A program made the position numbers and the translations under genes. The notes under the pieces were generated by a model. The model made no database searches. It saw only the letters and a program-made list of their open reading frames with translations, and was not told the origin of the DNA. A stretch of 10,726 bases of DNA. It comes from Acidovorax sp. Its GTDB lineage: Bacteria; Pseudomonadota; Gammaproteobacteria; Burkholderiales; Burkholderiaceae_C. The stretch is taken from positions 1 to 10,726 of the forward strand of contig JASLFM010000184.1 of assembly GCA_030150585.1 (NCBI GenBank), written 5' to 3'. Numbering within the stretch: the first letter of the stretch is position 1; the number at the start of each line of letters is the position of its first letter. Positions 1 to 6,261 of this stretch are shown piece after piece.

Positions 1-588
1 GGCCTGCTCGCCGAACAGGTCGGTCTCGGTCTCTTCCTTGAAGTTGGTCTCGATGATGCCGGCCTTGCCGCCGCCGTTGGCCATGGCGTACGAGAGGGCC
101 AGGTCACGCGCCTTGCCGCTCTTGTCCTGGTGCACGGCCACCAGGTGGGGCACGCCGCCGCCTTGGGTGTAGGTGTTGCGCACGGTGTGGCCGGGGGCCT
201 TGGGAGCCACCATCCACACGTCCAGGTCGGCGCGGGGCACGACCTGGTTGTAGTGCACGTTGAAGCCGTGGGCGAAGGCGAGCGATGCGCCCTGCTTGAT
301 GTTCGGCTCGACATTGTTCTTGTACACCTCGGCGATCTGCTCGTCGGGCAGCAGGATCATGACCACGTCGGCGGCCTTCACGGCGTCGTTGACTTCCATC
401 ACGGTGAGGCCAGCCTTGCCGACCTTGTCCCACGAGGCGCCGCCCTTGCGCAGGCCGACCACGACCTTCACGCCGCTGTCGTTGAGGTTCTGTGCATGGG
501 CGTGGCCCTGCGAGCCATAGCCGATGATGGCAACGGTCTTGCCCTTGATCAGGCTCAGGTCACAGTCTTTGTCGTAGAAAACTTTCAT
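1..588 (-). CDS. ilvC: Ketol-acid reductoisomerase, N-terminal 196 residues (partial)
   Basis: Cytosolic, NADPH-dependent isomeroreduction of acetolactate or acetohydroxybutyrate, the second common step of isoleucine and valine synthesis. The gene is cut by the window's left edge. The protein begins MKVFYDKDCDLSLIKGK. The Rossmann motif GYGSQGHAHAQN lies at residues 23-34, and GLRKGGASW at 45-53 is typical of NADPH-using class I enzymes. His107 (AHGFN) is the expected catalytic histidine. ETETDLFGE at 186-194 supplies Asp190 and Glu194, the first two magnesium ligands in class I numbering. The start is fixed by homology and by GGAG six bases upstream of the ATG. It lies 54 bp downstream of ilvN on the same strand, so it is probably the last of the ilvBNC genes seen here. 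Nothing is unusual in the visible part. Confidence 0.98.
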   Translation of the reverse strand, partial: MKVFYDKDCDLSLIKGKTVAIIGYGSQGHAHAQNLNDSGVKVVVGLRKGGASWDKVGKAGLTVMEVNDAVKAADVVMILLPDEQIAEVYKNNVEPNIKQGASLAFAHGFNVHYNQVVPRADLDVWMVAPKAPGHTVRNTYTQGGGVPHLVAVHQDKSGKARDLALSYAMANGGGKAGIIETNFKEETETDLFGEQA

Positions 589-642
589 GGGAGGCTCCGG
601 TTGAAATGCGTTGTTGGGTGGGATGAAACGGATGGGATTGTC

Positions 643-1134
643 TTACACGCGCAGGATGCGTTCGCCGCGGCCGATGCCGCTGGCGCCCGTGCGCACGGTC
701 TCGAGGATCGCGCTGCGGTCGATGGCCTGCAGGAAGGCGTCGTTCTTGGACTGGTCGCCCGTGAGCTCGATGGTGTAGCTCTTTTCGGTCACGTCGATGA
801 TGCGGCCGCGGAAGATGTCGGCCATGCGCTTCATCTCCTCGCGCTCCTTGCCCACGGCGCGCACCTTCACCATCATGAGCTCGCGCTCGGTGTAGGCGCC
901 TTCGGTGAGGTCCACGACCTTCACGACTTCAATGAGGCGGTTCAGGTGCTTGGTGATCTGCTCGATCACGTCGTCGGAGCCCGTGGTCTGGATGGTCATG
1001 CGCGACAGCGAGGCATCCTCGGTGGGCGCCACGGTGAGCGACTCGATGTTGTAGCCTCGCGCGGAAAACAGGGCCACCACGCGCGAGAGCGCGCCGGGTT
1101 CGTTCTCGAGCAGAACGGCGATGATGTGCTTCAT
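643..1134 (-). CDS. ilvN: Acetolactate synthase small (regulatory) subunit
   Basis: Regulatory subunit (also called IlvH) that binds the large subunit, stimulates it and confers valine feedback inhibition. The protein is 163 residues, the same length as E. coli IlvH. An N-terminal ACT domain (about residues 2-77) begins MKHIIAVLLENEPGALSRV. Asn11, Gly14 and Asn29 are present; the equivalent IlvH residues form the valine site and mutate to feedback resistance, so the enzyme is probably valine sensitive. A C-terminal ACT-like domain follows (about 80-155). I chose the ATG at 1134 over an in-frame start 13 codons upstream, because only the shorter form matches family length and begins the first ACT strand. 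GAGGA lies ten bases upstream. The gene sits between ilvB and ilvC on the same strand. Confidence 0.97.
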   Translation of the reverse strand: MKHIIAVLLENEPGALSRVVALFSARGYNIESLTVAPTEDASLSRMTIQTTGSDDVIEQITKHLNRLIEVVKVVDLTEGAYTERELMMVKVRAVGKEREEMKRMADIFRGRIIDVTEKSYTIELTGDQSKNDAFLQAIDRSAILETVRTGASGIGRGERILRV

Positions 1135-1215
1135 AAGATGAGATTCCTCTTTTTGCTGCCCTCCCCCGTGCACGGTAATGCGCGGGCTCGGCAGGCAATA
1201 GATTCGTCAAAGATT

Positions 1216-1256
1216 GCTATTCAAAGAATAGCTGCTTGCGCTTGACTGGCAAGCGC
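1216..1256. repeat. Double-hairpin mosaic repeat in the ilvB-ilvN gap
   Basis: Two perfect palindromes lie side by side in the 138-bp gap. The first is GCTATTC (1216-1222), loop AAA, GAATAGC (1226-1232). The second is GCGCTTG (1238-1244), a five-base loop, CAAGCGC (1250-1256). The AT-rich first stem followed by a GCTTGCGCTTG...CAAGCGC second stem resembles an intergenic repeat I remember as common in Acidovorax and relatives; that family assignment is from memory. It has no run of T after the second stem on either strand, so a terminator role is not obvious. In RNA it could alter processing or the ilvB:ilvN ratio. The rest of the gap (1135-1207) shows no gene. Confidence 0.75.
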
Positions 1257-1272
1257 TGGAGGCCGATTTTGC

Positions 1273-3048
1273 TCAGAGGTCTTCCGACCCCAGCAGCATC
1301 TCGGTAATGCCCTTGCCCGCCTGCACCATCGGGAACACGTTCTCGGTGGGGTCGGTGCGGAAGTCGAGGAACACGGTGCGGTCCTTGAGCTTGCGCGCCT
1401 CGCGCAGCGCAGGTTCCACGTCCTGCGGGCGCTCGATGAGCATGCCCACGTGGCCGTAGGCCTCGGCCAGCTTCACGAAGTTGGGCAGTGCGTCCATGTA
1501 GCTGTGGCTGTAGCGGCCCGAGTACTCGATCTCCTGCCACTGGCGCACCATGCCCAGATAGCGGTTGTTGAGCGAGCAGATCTTGATCGGCGTGTTGTAC
1601 TGCAGGCAGGTGGACAGCTCCTGGATGTTCATCTGCACCGAGCCTTCGCCCGTGATGGTGAACACCTCGGCGTCGGGCTTGGCCAGCTTGATGCCCATGG
1701 CGTAAGGGATGCCCACGCCCATGGTGCCCAGGCCGCCCGAGTTGATCCAGCGGCGCGGCTCGTCGAAGCGGTAGTACTGCGCGGCCCACATCTGGTGCTG
1801 GCCCACGTCGGACGTGATGTAGGTGTCCGTGCCGCGGGTCATGCTCCACAGCGTCTCGACCACGTACTGGGGCTTGATGACCTCGGAGTTGCCGCGGTCG
1901 TACTTGAGGCAGTCTCGGCGCCGCCAGCCCTCGATCTGGTCCCACCACGCAGCGAGCGCGCCGGCGTCGGGGCGGGTGCTCGTCTCGCGGACCATGGAGA
2001 TCAGCTCGGCCAGCACGTCCTTCACATCGCCCACGATAGGGATATCGACCTTCACGCGCTTGGAGATGCTCGACGGGTCGATGTCGATGTGGATGATCTT
2101 GCGGTCGTTCTGCGCGAAGTGCTTGGGGTTGCCGATGACGCGGTCGTCGAAGCGCGCGCCCACGGCCAGCAGCACGTCGCAGTTCTGCATGGCGTTGTTG
2201 GCCTCGATGGTGCCATGCATGCCCAGCATGCCCAGGAACTTCTTGTCGCTCGCCGGGTAGGCGCCCAGGCCCATCAGCGTGTTCGTGACCGGGTAGCCCA
2301 GCATGTCCACCAACGTGCGCAGCTCGTTGCAGGCATTGCCCAGCAACACGCCACCGCCCGTATAAATGTAGGGGCGCTTGGCCGTCAGCAGCAGTTGCAA
2401 CGCCTTGCGGATCTGGCCGCCGTGGCCCTTCCTGACGGGGTTGTACGAGCGCATTTCCACGCTCGTGGGGTAGCCGCTGTAAGGCACCTTCTTGAAGGAG
2501 ACGTCCTTCGGGATGTCGACCACCACGGGGCCGGGGCGGCCCGTGCGTGCGATGTGGAAGGCCTTTTTCAGCGTCAACGCCAGGTCGCGCGTGTCCTTCA
2601 CGAGGAAATTGTGCTTGACGATGGGGCGCGTGATGCCCACGGTGTCGCACTCCTGGAAGGCGTCCAGCCCAATCGCGGGCGTGGGCACCTGCCCGGAGAT
2701 GATCACCATGGGAATGGAATCCATGTAGGCCGTGGCGATACCCGTCACGGCGTTGGTCAGCCCTGGCCCGGAGGTCACAAGCGCCACGCCCACGTCGCCG
2801 GTGGCGCGCGCGTAGCCGTCGGCGGCATGCACGGCGGCCTGCTCATGGCGCACCAGCACGTGCTGGATGGTGTCCTGCTTGTAGAGCGCGTCGTAGATGT
2901 AGAGGACCGCGCCGCCCGGATAGCCCCACATGTACTGCACGCCTTCGGCCTGCAGAGCCTTCACGAGGATCTCGGCGCCCATGAGGTCCTGGGAAGCGGT
3001 GTGGGGGGCTGCGGCTGCCGAAGCGATTTCGGCTTTGGAGATTTCCAT
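1273..3048 (-). CDS. ilvB: Acetolactate synthase large (catalytic) subunit
   Basis: Thiamine diphosphate enzyme that condenses two pyruvates, or pyruvate with 2-oxobutyrate, in the first common step of valine, leucine and isoleucine synthesis. It has 591 residues, normal for the family. The N-terminal ThDP domain carries GYPGGAVLYIYDAL (43-56) and the activating Glu69 in VRHEQAA. A central FAD-binding domain follows (about 205-350, with GARFDDRV at 297-304). The C-terminal ThDP domain has MGVGIPYAMG (443-452), the metal motif GEGSVQMN (467-474) and NNRYLGMVRQW (494-504). The motif has Glu468 where most families have Asp (GDG). The ATG at 3048 has AAAGG six bases upstream. The alternative TTG at 3054 directly abuts AAAGG and is less likely. 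The gene is the first of the ilvB-ilvN-ilvC set on this strand. Also called IlvI in enteric naming. Confidence 0.98.
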   Translation of the reverse strand: MEISKAEIASAAAAPHTASQDLMGAEILVKALQAEGVQYMWGYPGGAVLYIYDALYKQDTIQHVLVRHEQAAVHAADGYARATGDVGVALVTSGPGLTNAVTGIATAYMDSIPMVIISGQVPTPAIGLDAFQECDTVGITRPIVKHNFLVKDTRDLALTLKKAFHIARTGRPGPVVVDIPKDVSFKKVPYSGYPTSVEMRSYNPVRKGHGGQIRKALQLLLTAKRPYIYTGGGVLLGNACNELRTLVDMLGYPVTNTLMGLGAYPASDKKFLGMLGMHGTIEANNAMQNCDVLLAVGARFDDRVIGNPKHFAQNDRKIIHIDIDPSSISKRVKVDIPIVGDVKDVLAELISMVRETSTRPDAGALAAWWDQIEGWRRRDCLKYDRGNSEVIKPQYVVETLWSMTRGTDTYITSDVGQHQMWAAQYYRFDEPRRWINSGGLGTMGVGIPYAMGIKLAKPDAEVFTITGEGSVQMNIQELSTCLQYNTPIKICSLNNRYLGMVRQWQEIEYSGRYSHSYMDALPNFVKLAEAYGHVGMLIERPQDVEPALREARKLKDRTVFLDFRTDPTENVFPMVQAGKGITEMLLGSEDL

Positions 3049-3200
3049 GATCAACCTTTGTGAATTTCTCTGACGAAAAACCTAGGGTGCCCCTGGCCTG
3101 AGCCCTTGTGGGGCCGGTGCGGGACTTGAGGCCAAGGACATGGGCGAGACGAATAGCTGCGCCGGACCGTGACCCGTTTGCCTTTTGAATTGCAACGTTC
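3049..3200 (-). promoter_or_regulatory. Long 5' leader of ilvB with nested stem-loops
   Basis: About 150 bases separate the nearest promoter-like elements from the ilvB start. On the plus strand TGGCCT (3094-3099) pairs with AGGCCA (3129-3134). Inside that, GCCC (3102-3105) pairs with GGGC (3111-3114). No run of T follows on the transcribed strand, so it is not a textbook attenuator. A 19-codon frame beginning at 3141 (minus strand) and ending at 3082 has no Shine-Dalgarno sequence and no isoleucine or valine codons. The AAAGG at 3055-3059 is the ilvB ribosome binding site. A regulatory function is inferred only from leader length and folding potential. Confidence 0.35.
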
Positions 3201-3265
3201 ATTATCGCACCGCAACACGCACTGGCGCACACCGTGTCAAAAAAATAGGCGCACGATGCGATAAT
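3201..3265. promoter_or_regulatory. Divergent promoter region between ilvB and the sigma factor gene
   Basis: On the plus strand GATAAT at 3260-3265 matches five of six bases of a -10 box and lies 68 bases before the sigma factor's TTG start. The best upstream partner, GTGTCA at 3234-3239, has a long 20-base spacing. On the minus strand TGTCAA at 3235-3240 reads as a perfect TTGACA -35 box facing ilvB, and another GATAAT lies at 3206-3201. Those two are 28 bases apart, too far to form one standard promoter. An A7 run (3239-3245) adjoins them. The placement is suggestive, but no single promoter is convincing. The remaining bases 3266-3333 are GC-rich and show no gene. Confidence 0.35.
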
Positions 3266-3333
3266 CCGACCCCTTGGCGCGCTGCGCCGCGCTGCCGCGC
3301 GGCCGGTGCAGACTCCCAGCGGGCTGATTTCTC

Positions 3334-3903
3334 TTGGCAACGGAACAAGAACTCTCCGACTTCCTCAAAAGCGTGGAAAAGCGTGCATACAAACGCTCGC
3401 TTTACCACGTGCGCAACGAGGAGGCAGCCCTGGACATCGTGCAGGACAGCATGCTCAAGCTGGCCGAGCACTATGGCGACAAGCCGGTGGGCGAACTGCC
3501 CATGCTGTTCCAGCGTATCCTCTCCAACTGCACCCTGGACTGGTTCCGCCGCCAGAAGACGCGCAATGCCCTGTTTTCGAGCATGGGCGACTTCGAGGGC
3601 CCGGGTGAGGATGGTGCGGATTTTGATTTGCTGGAAGCCTATTCCGGCCCCGAGGGGGGAGAAACCGCGCAAAGTGCCGAGGATCTTACCCAACGGGCCC
3701 AGGTGCTGCGCGGTATCGAGGCCGAGATCCAGGAGTTGCCAGCACGTCAACGCGAGGCGTTTTTGATGCGTTATTGGGAAGAGATGGATGTAGCCGAGAC
3801 GGCAGCCGCGATGGGCTGCTCGGAAGGCAGCGTCAAAACGCACTGTTTTCGTGCCATCCAGACCCTCAGCAAGGCACTGAAGGCCAAAGGAATCGAATTA
3901 TGA
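3334..3903 (+). CDS. ECF-like RNA polymerase sigma factor
   Basis: A 189-residue sigma-70 family protein with only regions 2 and 4. Region 2 spans about residues 8-76 and includes the ALDIVQDSMLKLAEH core-binding helix (32-46) and the DNA-melting end LDWFRRQKTR (68-77). An acidic, glycine-rich linker (about 83-118) follows. Region 4 spans about 122-185, with LPARQREAFLMRYWEEMDVAE (a repressor-like 4.1/4.2 start) and the helix-turn-helix AAMGCSEGSVKTHCFRAI. The start must be TTG at 3334. An in-frame TGA lies at 3325-3327, and the next ATG (residue 40) would remove the first helices of region 2. No strong Shine-Dalgarno sequence is visible. The stop overlaps the next gene (ATGA), implying co-translation with the DUF3619 protein. 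Regulon and signal are unknown. Confidence 0.93.
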   Translation: MATEQELSDFLKSVEKRAYKRSLYHVRNEEAALDIVQDSMLKLAEHYGDKPVGELPMLFQRILSNCTLDWFRRQKTRNALFSSMGDFEGPGEDGADFDLLEAYSGPEGGETAQSAEDLTQRAQVLRGIEAEIQELPARQREAFLMRYWEEMDVAETAAAMGCSEGSVKTHCFRAIQTLSKALKAKGIEL

Positions 3904-4355
3904 ACACCGCAACCAACGCCCAGATCGAACAAGCCGCCGACCGATTCGCACGGCGCGTGACTGCGCGCCTGAGCGCGGGCAACGACGACCTGCCCTACGA
4001 CATCTCCGAGCGCCTGCGCGCCGCGCGGGTACAGGCGCTGGCCAAGCGCAAGATTGCCGCACCCGTGCGCCAAGTCCAGACCGCACCTGCCGTGGTGCGC
4101 AACGGCCGCAGCGCTGCGCTCGGCTGGGGCGGTGAAGGCGGCAACTGGTGGCGCGCGCTGGTGTCGGCCGTGCCACTGACAGCGCTGCTCGTTGGCTTGG
4201 TGGTGGTCAACGTCTCGCAGGAAGAGCACGGCACCACGGAGGTGACCGAGGTCGACACCGCACTGCTGACCGATGACCTTCCGCCTTCGGCCTATGCCGA
4301 TCCGGGGTTCGTGCAATACCTCAAGACCGTCAGCCGCCCGGCCACCGCCCGCTGA
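3900..4355 (+). CDS. DUF3619-type single-span membrane protein, candidate sigma regulator
   Basis: A 151-residue protein I recognise as DUF3619-like. The first 80 residues are basic, soluble and helical (QAADRFARRVTARLSAG, then LPYDISERLRAARVQALAKRK). One transmembrane segment, WWRALVSAVPLTALLVGLVVV (about 83-103), follows. A short acidic tail (107-151) with PPSAYADPGFVQYLK comes last. By the positive-inside rule the N-terminus should face the cytoplasm. The start overlaps the sigma factor stop by four bases (ATGA), the usual coupling for a sigma factor and its partner. A cytosolic helical domain plus one membrane span resembles the general plan of anti-sigma factors, but I see no canonical ZAS zinc motif (HxxxCxxC). 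The anti-sigma role is therefore inference; the family is otherwise uncharacterised as far as I know. Confidence 0.88.
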   Translation: MNTATNAQIEQAADRFARRVTARLSAGNDDLPYDISERLRAARVQALAKRKIAAPVRQVQTAPAVVRNGRSAALGWGGEGGNWWRALVSAVPLTALLVGLVVVNVSQEEHGTTEVTEVDTALLTDDLPPSAYADPGFVQYLKTVSRPATAR

Positions 4356-4376
4356 TTCTCCGTCTCCAACGCCTGA

Positions 4377-5258
4377 ATGCTCTTGCCGCCTGCCGCCACT
4401 GATCGCCCTTCCCTTCTGCCCTCCCTGGTTCTGGCTGCCGCACTGCTTGGCGGTCTGGCGGTGGTTGGCTGGCAGGTGGTGCAGCAGGTGCGCATGGCGC
4501 CCAGTTCGGTGCCGTCGTCACTGGCGACATCATCCCCGAGCGGTGCGCGCGATGCCCGCGCCGCCAATCCGCTGTCGGAGCCCTCGGGCCCCGGCTGGGC
4601 TGAACTGAGCACGGCGCAGAAGCTCGCGCTCTATCCCCTCGCGGAGCGCTGGGCCACGATGAGCGAGGTGCAAAAGCGCCGCTGGCTTGCCCTGGCGCAG
4701 ACATTTGCATCGCTTCCCAAGGATGAACAGGACAAGTTGCACAGCCGCATGACCGACTGGGCCAGCCTGAGCGCACAACAGCGCAGCCAAGCCCGGCTCA
4801 ACTACGCCGTGACCAAGCGGCTTGCACCCGACGACAAGCGCGCCCAATGGGAGGCCTACCAGGCCCTCAGCGAAGAAGAAAAGAAACTCCTTGCCGCACG
4901 CGCCGCACCCAGGCCCTCAGGTGCAGCAACCGCGCTGCGCCCCGTGTCGCCCAAGAAGCTCGCACGCGTGCCCGCGGCCACCGCCGCGCAGGGCACCACG
5001 CCGAACCTGCCCAAGATTCCCCCGGTCGCCGACACGCATCCGCGCCCGGCCCTGCCTGTGCCACAGCCCCCCACCCCGGTGGAAACGCGCCCGGCCACAA
5101 CGCCCGCTGCCGTGGAAACAGCCCCGGTGTCGGTTCCATCGGCCGAGCCCGCCCCGTTGCCGCCGTTGACGCCCTCTGGCGGCAGCGCCGACCATGGACC
5201 GTCCTCGACCGTGGAGCCCCCGCCCACGCCCAACCCCAACCCCTATCCGCAGCGCTGA
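4377..5258 (+). CDS. DUF3106-type membrane-anchored repeat protein
   Basis: A 293-residue protein I recognise as DUF3106-like; its function is unknown. An N-terminal hydrophobic segment (about 13-36) is either an uncleaved anchor or a signal peptide, which places the rest in the periplasm. Residues 74-169 are helical and periodic. The motif aromatic-x-x-[Leu/Met]-[Ser/Pro] followed by Gln/Glu and Lys/Arg starts at Trp74, Trp92, Phe110 and Trp128 with exact 18-residue spacing, and again at Tyr161. The tail (about 175-293) is rich in proline, alanine and threonine and looks disordered, as if spanning the periplasm or cell wall. The ATG at 4377 directly follows an in-frame TGA (4374-4376), and no good Shine-Dalgarno sequence precedes it. 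The gene begins 21 bp after the DUF3619 gene and ends 10 bp before the RDD gene. Confidence 0.85.
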   Translation: MLLPPAATDRPSLLPSLVLAAALLGGLAVVGWQVVQQVRMAPSSVPSSLATSSPSGARDARAANPLSEPSGPGWAELSTAQKLALYPLAERWATMSEVQKRRWLALAQTFASLPKDEQDKLHSRMTDWASLSAQQRSQARLNYAVTKRLAPDDKRAQWEAYQALSEEEKKLLAARAAPRPSGAATALRPVSPKKLARVPAATAAQGTTPNLPKIPPVADTHPRPALPVPQPPTPVETRPATTPAAVETAPVSVPSAEPAPLPPLTPSGGSADHGPSSTVEPPPTPNPNPYPQR

Positions 5259-5268
5259 GTCCGTCCGC

Positions 5269-5814
5269 ATGCCCGATACCACGGCGACCGCCGCGCCCAG
5301 TTCCATAGCCCCCCCTCTGTCCCGGCGCATGGCCTGTTGGCTCTACGAAGGCATGCTCCTGTTTGGCGTGGTGTTCATCGCGGGCTACCTGTTCGGAACG
5401 CTGAGCCAGACACGCAACGCCATGGACAACCGCCATGCGCTGCAGGCCTTCCTGTTCGTGGTGTTCGGCATCTATTTCACGTGGTTCTGGTCCAAGGGGC
5501 AGACCCTGGCCATGAAGACCTGGCACATCCGTGTGGTGGACCGCGCGGGCCGCCCCATCACACAAAAGCGTGCGCTGCTGCGCTATGTGCTGGGCTGGCT
5601 CTGGTTCCTGCCACCGCTCGCAGTCACGGCGCCGTTCGGCCTCTCCGGCGGCGAGGCGGCTGTGATCCTGCTCGGCTGGGTGGCTGTCTGGGCCTTGTTG
5701 AGCCGCTTCCACCCGGAACGCCAGTTCCTGCACGACGCGCTCGCGGGCACCCGGCTGGTGCATTCCGAGCGCCCCCCCACACCTGGCCGCCCGCGTGGGA
5801 ATCCTGCACGCTGA
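5269..5814 (+). CDS. RDD family integral membrane protein
   Basis: A 181-residue inner-membrane protein with about four hydrophobic segments (roughly 26-45, 58-76, 104-121 and 128-146). RDD features are visible: SRRMACWLYEG (18-28) before the first helix, GQTLAMKTWHIRVVD..GRPITQKRALLRY (78-106) in the loop, and FLHDALAGTRLV (153-164) at the end. The first acidic position of the motif is Glu27 instead of Asp; the second is Asp156. Function is not known for most RDD proteins; some have been linked to ion or solute transport. The ATG at 5269 was chosen because an upstream in-frame start would run back into the DUF3106 gene and add a proline-rich, non-conserved stretch. It is spaced 10 bp from DUF3106. 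Confidence 0.9.
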   Translation: MPDTTATAAPSSIAPPLSRRMACWLYEGMLLFGVVFIAGYLFGTLSQTRNAMDNRHALQAFLFVVFGIYFTWFWSKGQTLAMKTWHIRVVDRAGRPITQKRALLRYVLGWLWFLPPLAVTAPFGLSGGEAAVILLGWVAVWALLSRFHPERQFLHDALAGTRLVHSERPPTPGRPRGNPAR

Positions 5815-5853
5815 CACATGAAAGCGCGCACGGCTGCGCGACAATGGCGCCCC

Positions 5854-6261
5854 ATGCCATCGCCAATGCCCTCCGCCACCACCGCCAACCCGCAAAAAAG
5901 CCGTACCGGACTCCACCGCATCTGGCATGCGGCTGGCTACTCCATCGCAGGCCTGCGCGCCGGCTGGGGCGAAAAGGCGTTTCGCCAGGAGGCTATCGCC
6001 GCCTTGTTCCTGCTGCCCCTGGCATTCTGGCTCGGGCGTGGCTGGGTCGAGGTGGCCTTGCTGGCGGGCGCCGTGGTGCTGGTGCTCATCGTCGAACTGC
6101 TCAACACGGGCATCGAGGCCGCCATAGACCGCATAGGCCCCGAATGGCACGATCTGTCCAAGCGCGCCAAGGACATGGGCAGTGCTGCCGTACTGCTGGC
6201 GCTGCTGCTGTGCGGCGGCATCTGGGCTGCGGCCCTCTTCCAAAGGTTTTCACATGGCTGA
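5854..6261 (+). CDS. dgkA: Diacylglycerol kinase, small integral membrane type
   Basis: Inner-membrane enzyme that phosphorylates diacylglycerol to phosphatidate, recycling lipid released during periplasmic glucan or lipopolysaccharide modification. From the ATG at 5854 it has 135 residues, against about 122 in E. coli. The family starts at TGLHRIWHAAGYSIAGLRAGW (18-38) and KAFRQEAIAAL. The active-site block is IVELLNTGIEAAIDRIGPEWH (79-99), with Glu81, Asn84 and Glu88 matching E. coli Glu69, Asn72 and Glu76. SKRAKDMGSAAVLLAL (102-117) gives the Lys-Asp pair. Three transmembrane helices are evident. The start is uncertain: ATG at 5818 (four bases after the RDD stop, 147 residues) and ATG at 5866 are also open, and none has a clear Shine-Dalgarno sequence. 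The 3' end overlaps the LOG gene by eight bases. Confidence 0.95.
   Translation: MPSPMPSATTANPQKSRTGLHRIWHAAGYSIAGLRAGWGEKAFRQEAIAALFLLPLAFWLGRGWVEVALLAGAVVLVLIVELLNTGIEAAIDRIGPEWHDLSKRAKDMGSAAVLLALLLCGGIWAAALFQRFSHG

Noticed and set aside
130..1245. A 371-codon plus-strand frame opposite ilvC and ilvN
   Set aside because: It crosses two well-supported minus-strand genes and their gap, has shadow-type composition and no conserved motif.
1450..3063. A 537-codon open frame on the plus strand opposite ilvB
   Set aside because: It is a GC-rich antisense shadow of ilvB, rich in His, Val, Asp and Arg, with no recognisable domain. ilvB is unambiguous on the other strand.
3082..3141. A 19-residue leader peptide for ilv attenuation
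   Set aside because: It has no Shine-Dalgarno sequence, no isoleucine or valine codons, and no terminator with a T run follows it.
4900..5255. Foreign or mobile DNA in the proline-rich DUF3106 tail
   Set aside because: Composition is skewed because of Pro, Ala and Thr codons only; the frame is intact, flanking genes are close, and there are no repeats or integrase genes.
5811..5845. A promoter for dgkA (CTGACA with GACAAT)
   Set aside because: The boxes are 23 bases apart, too far for a standard sigma-70 promoter. GACAAT alone, about nine bases before ATG 5854, is weak evidence for a leaderless transcript.
4867..6243. A 458-codon minus-strand frame opposite DUF3106, RDD and dgkA
   Set aside because: It is antisense to three recognisable genes and has no domain; high GC content keeps the frame open by chance.
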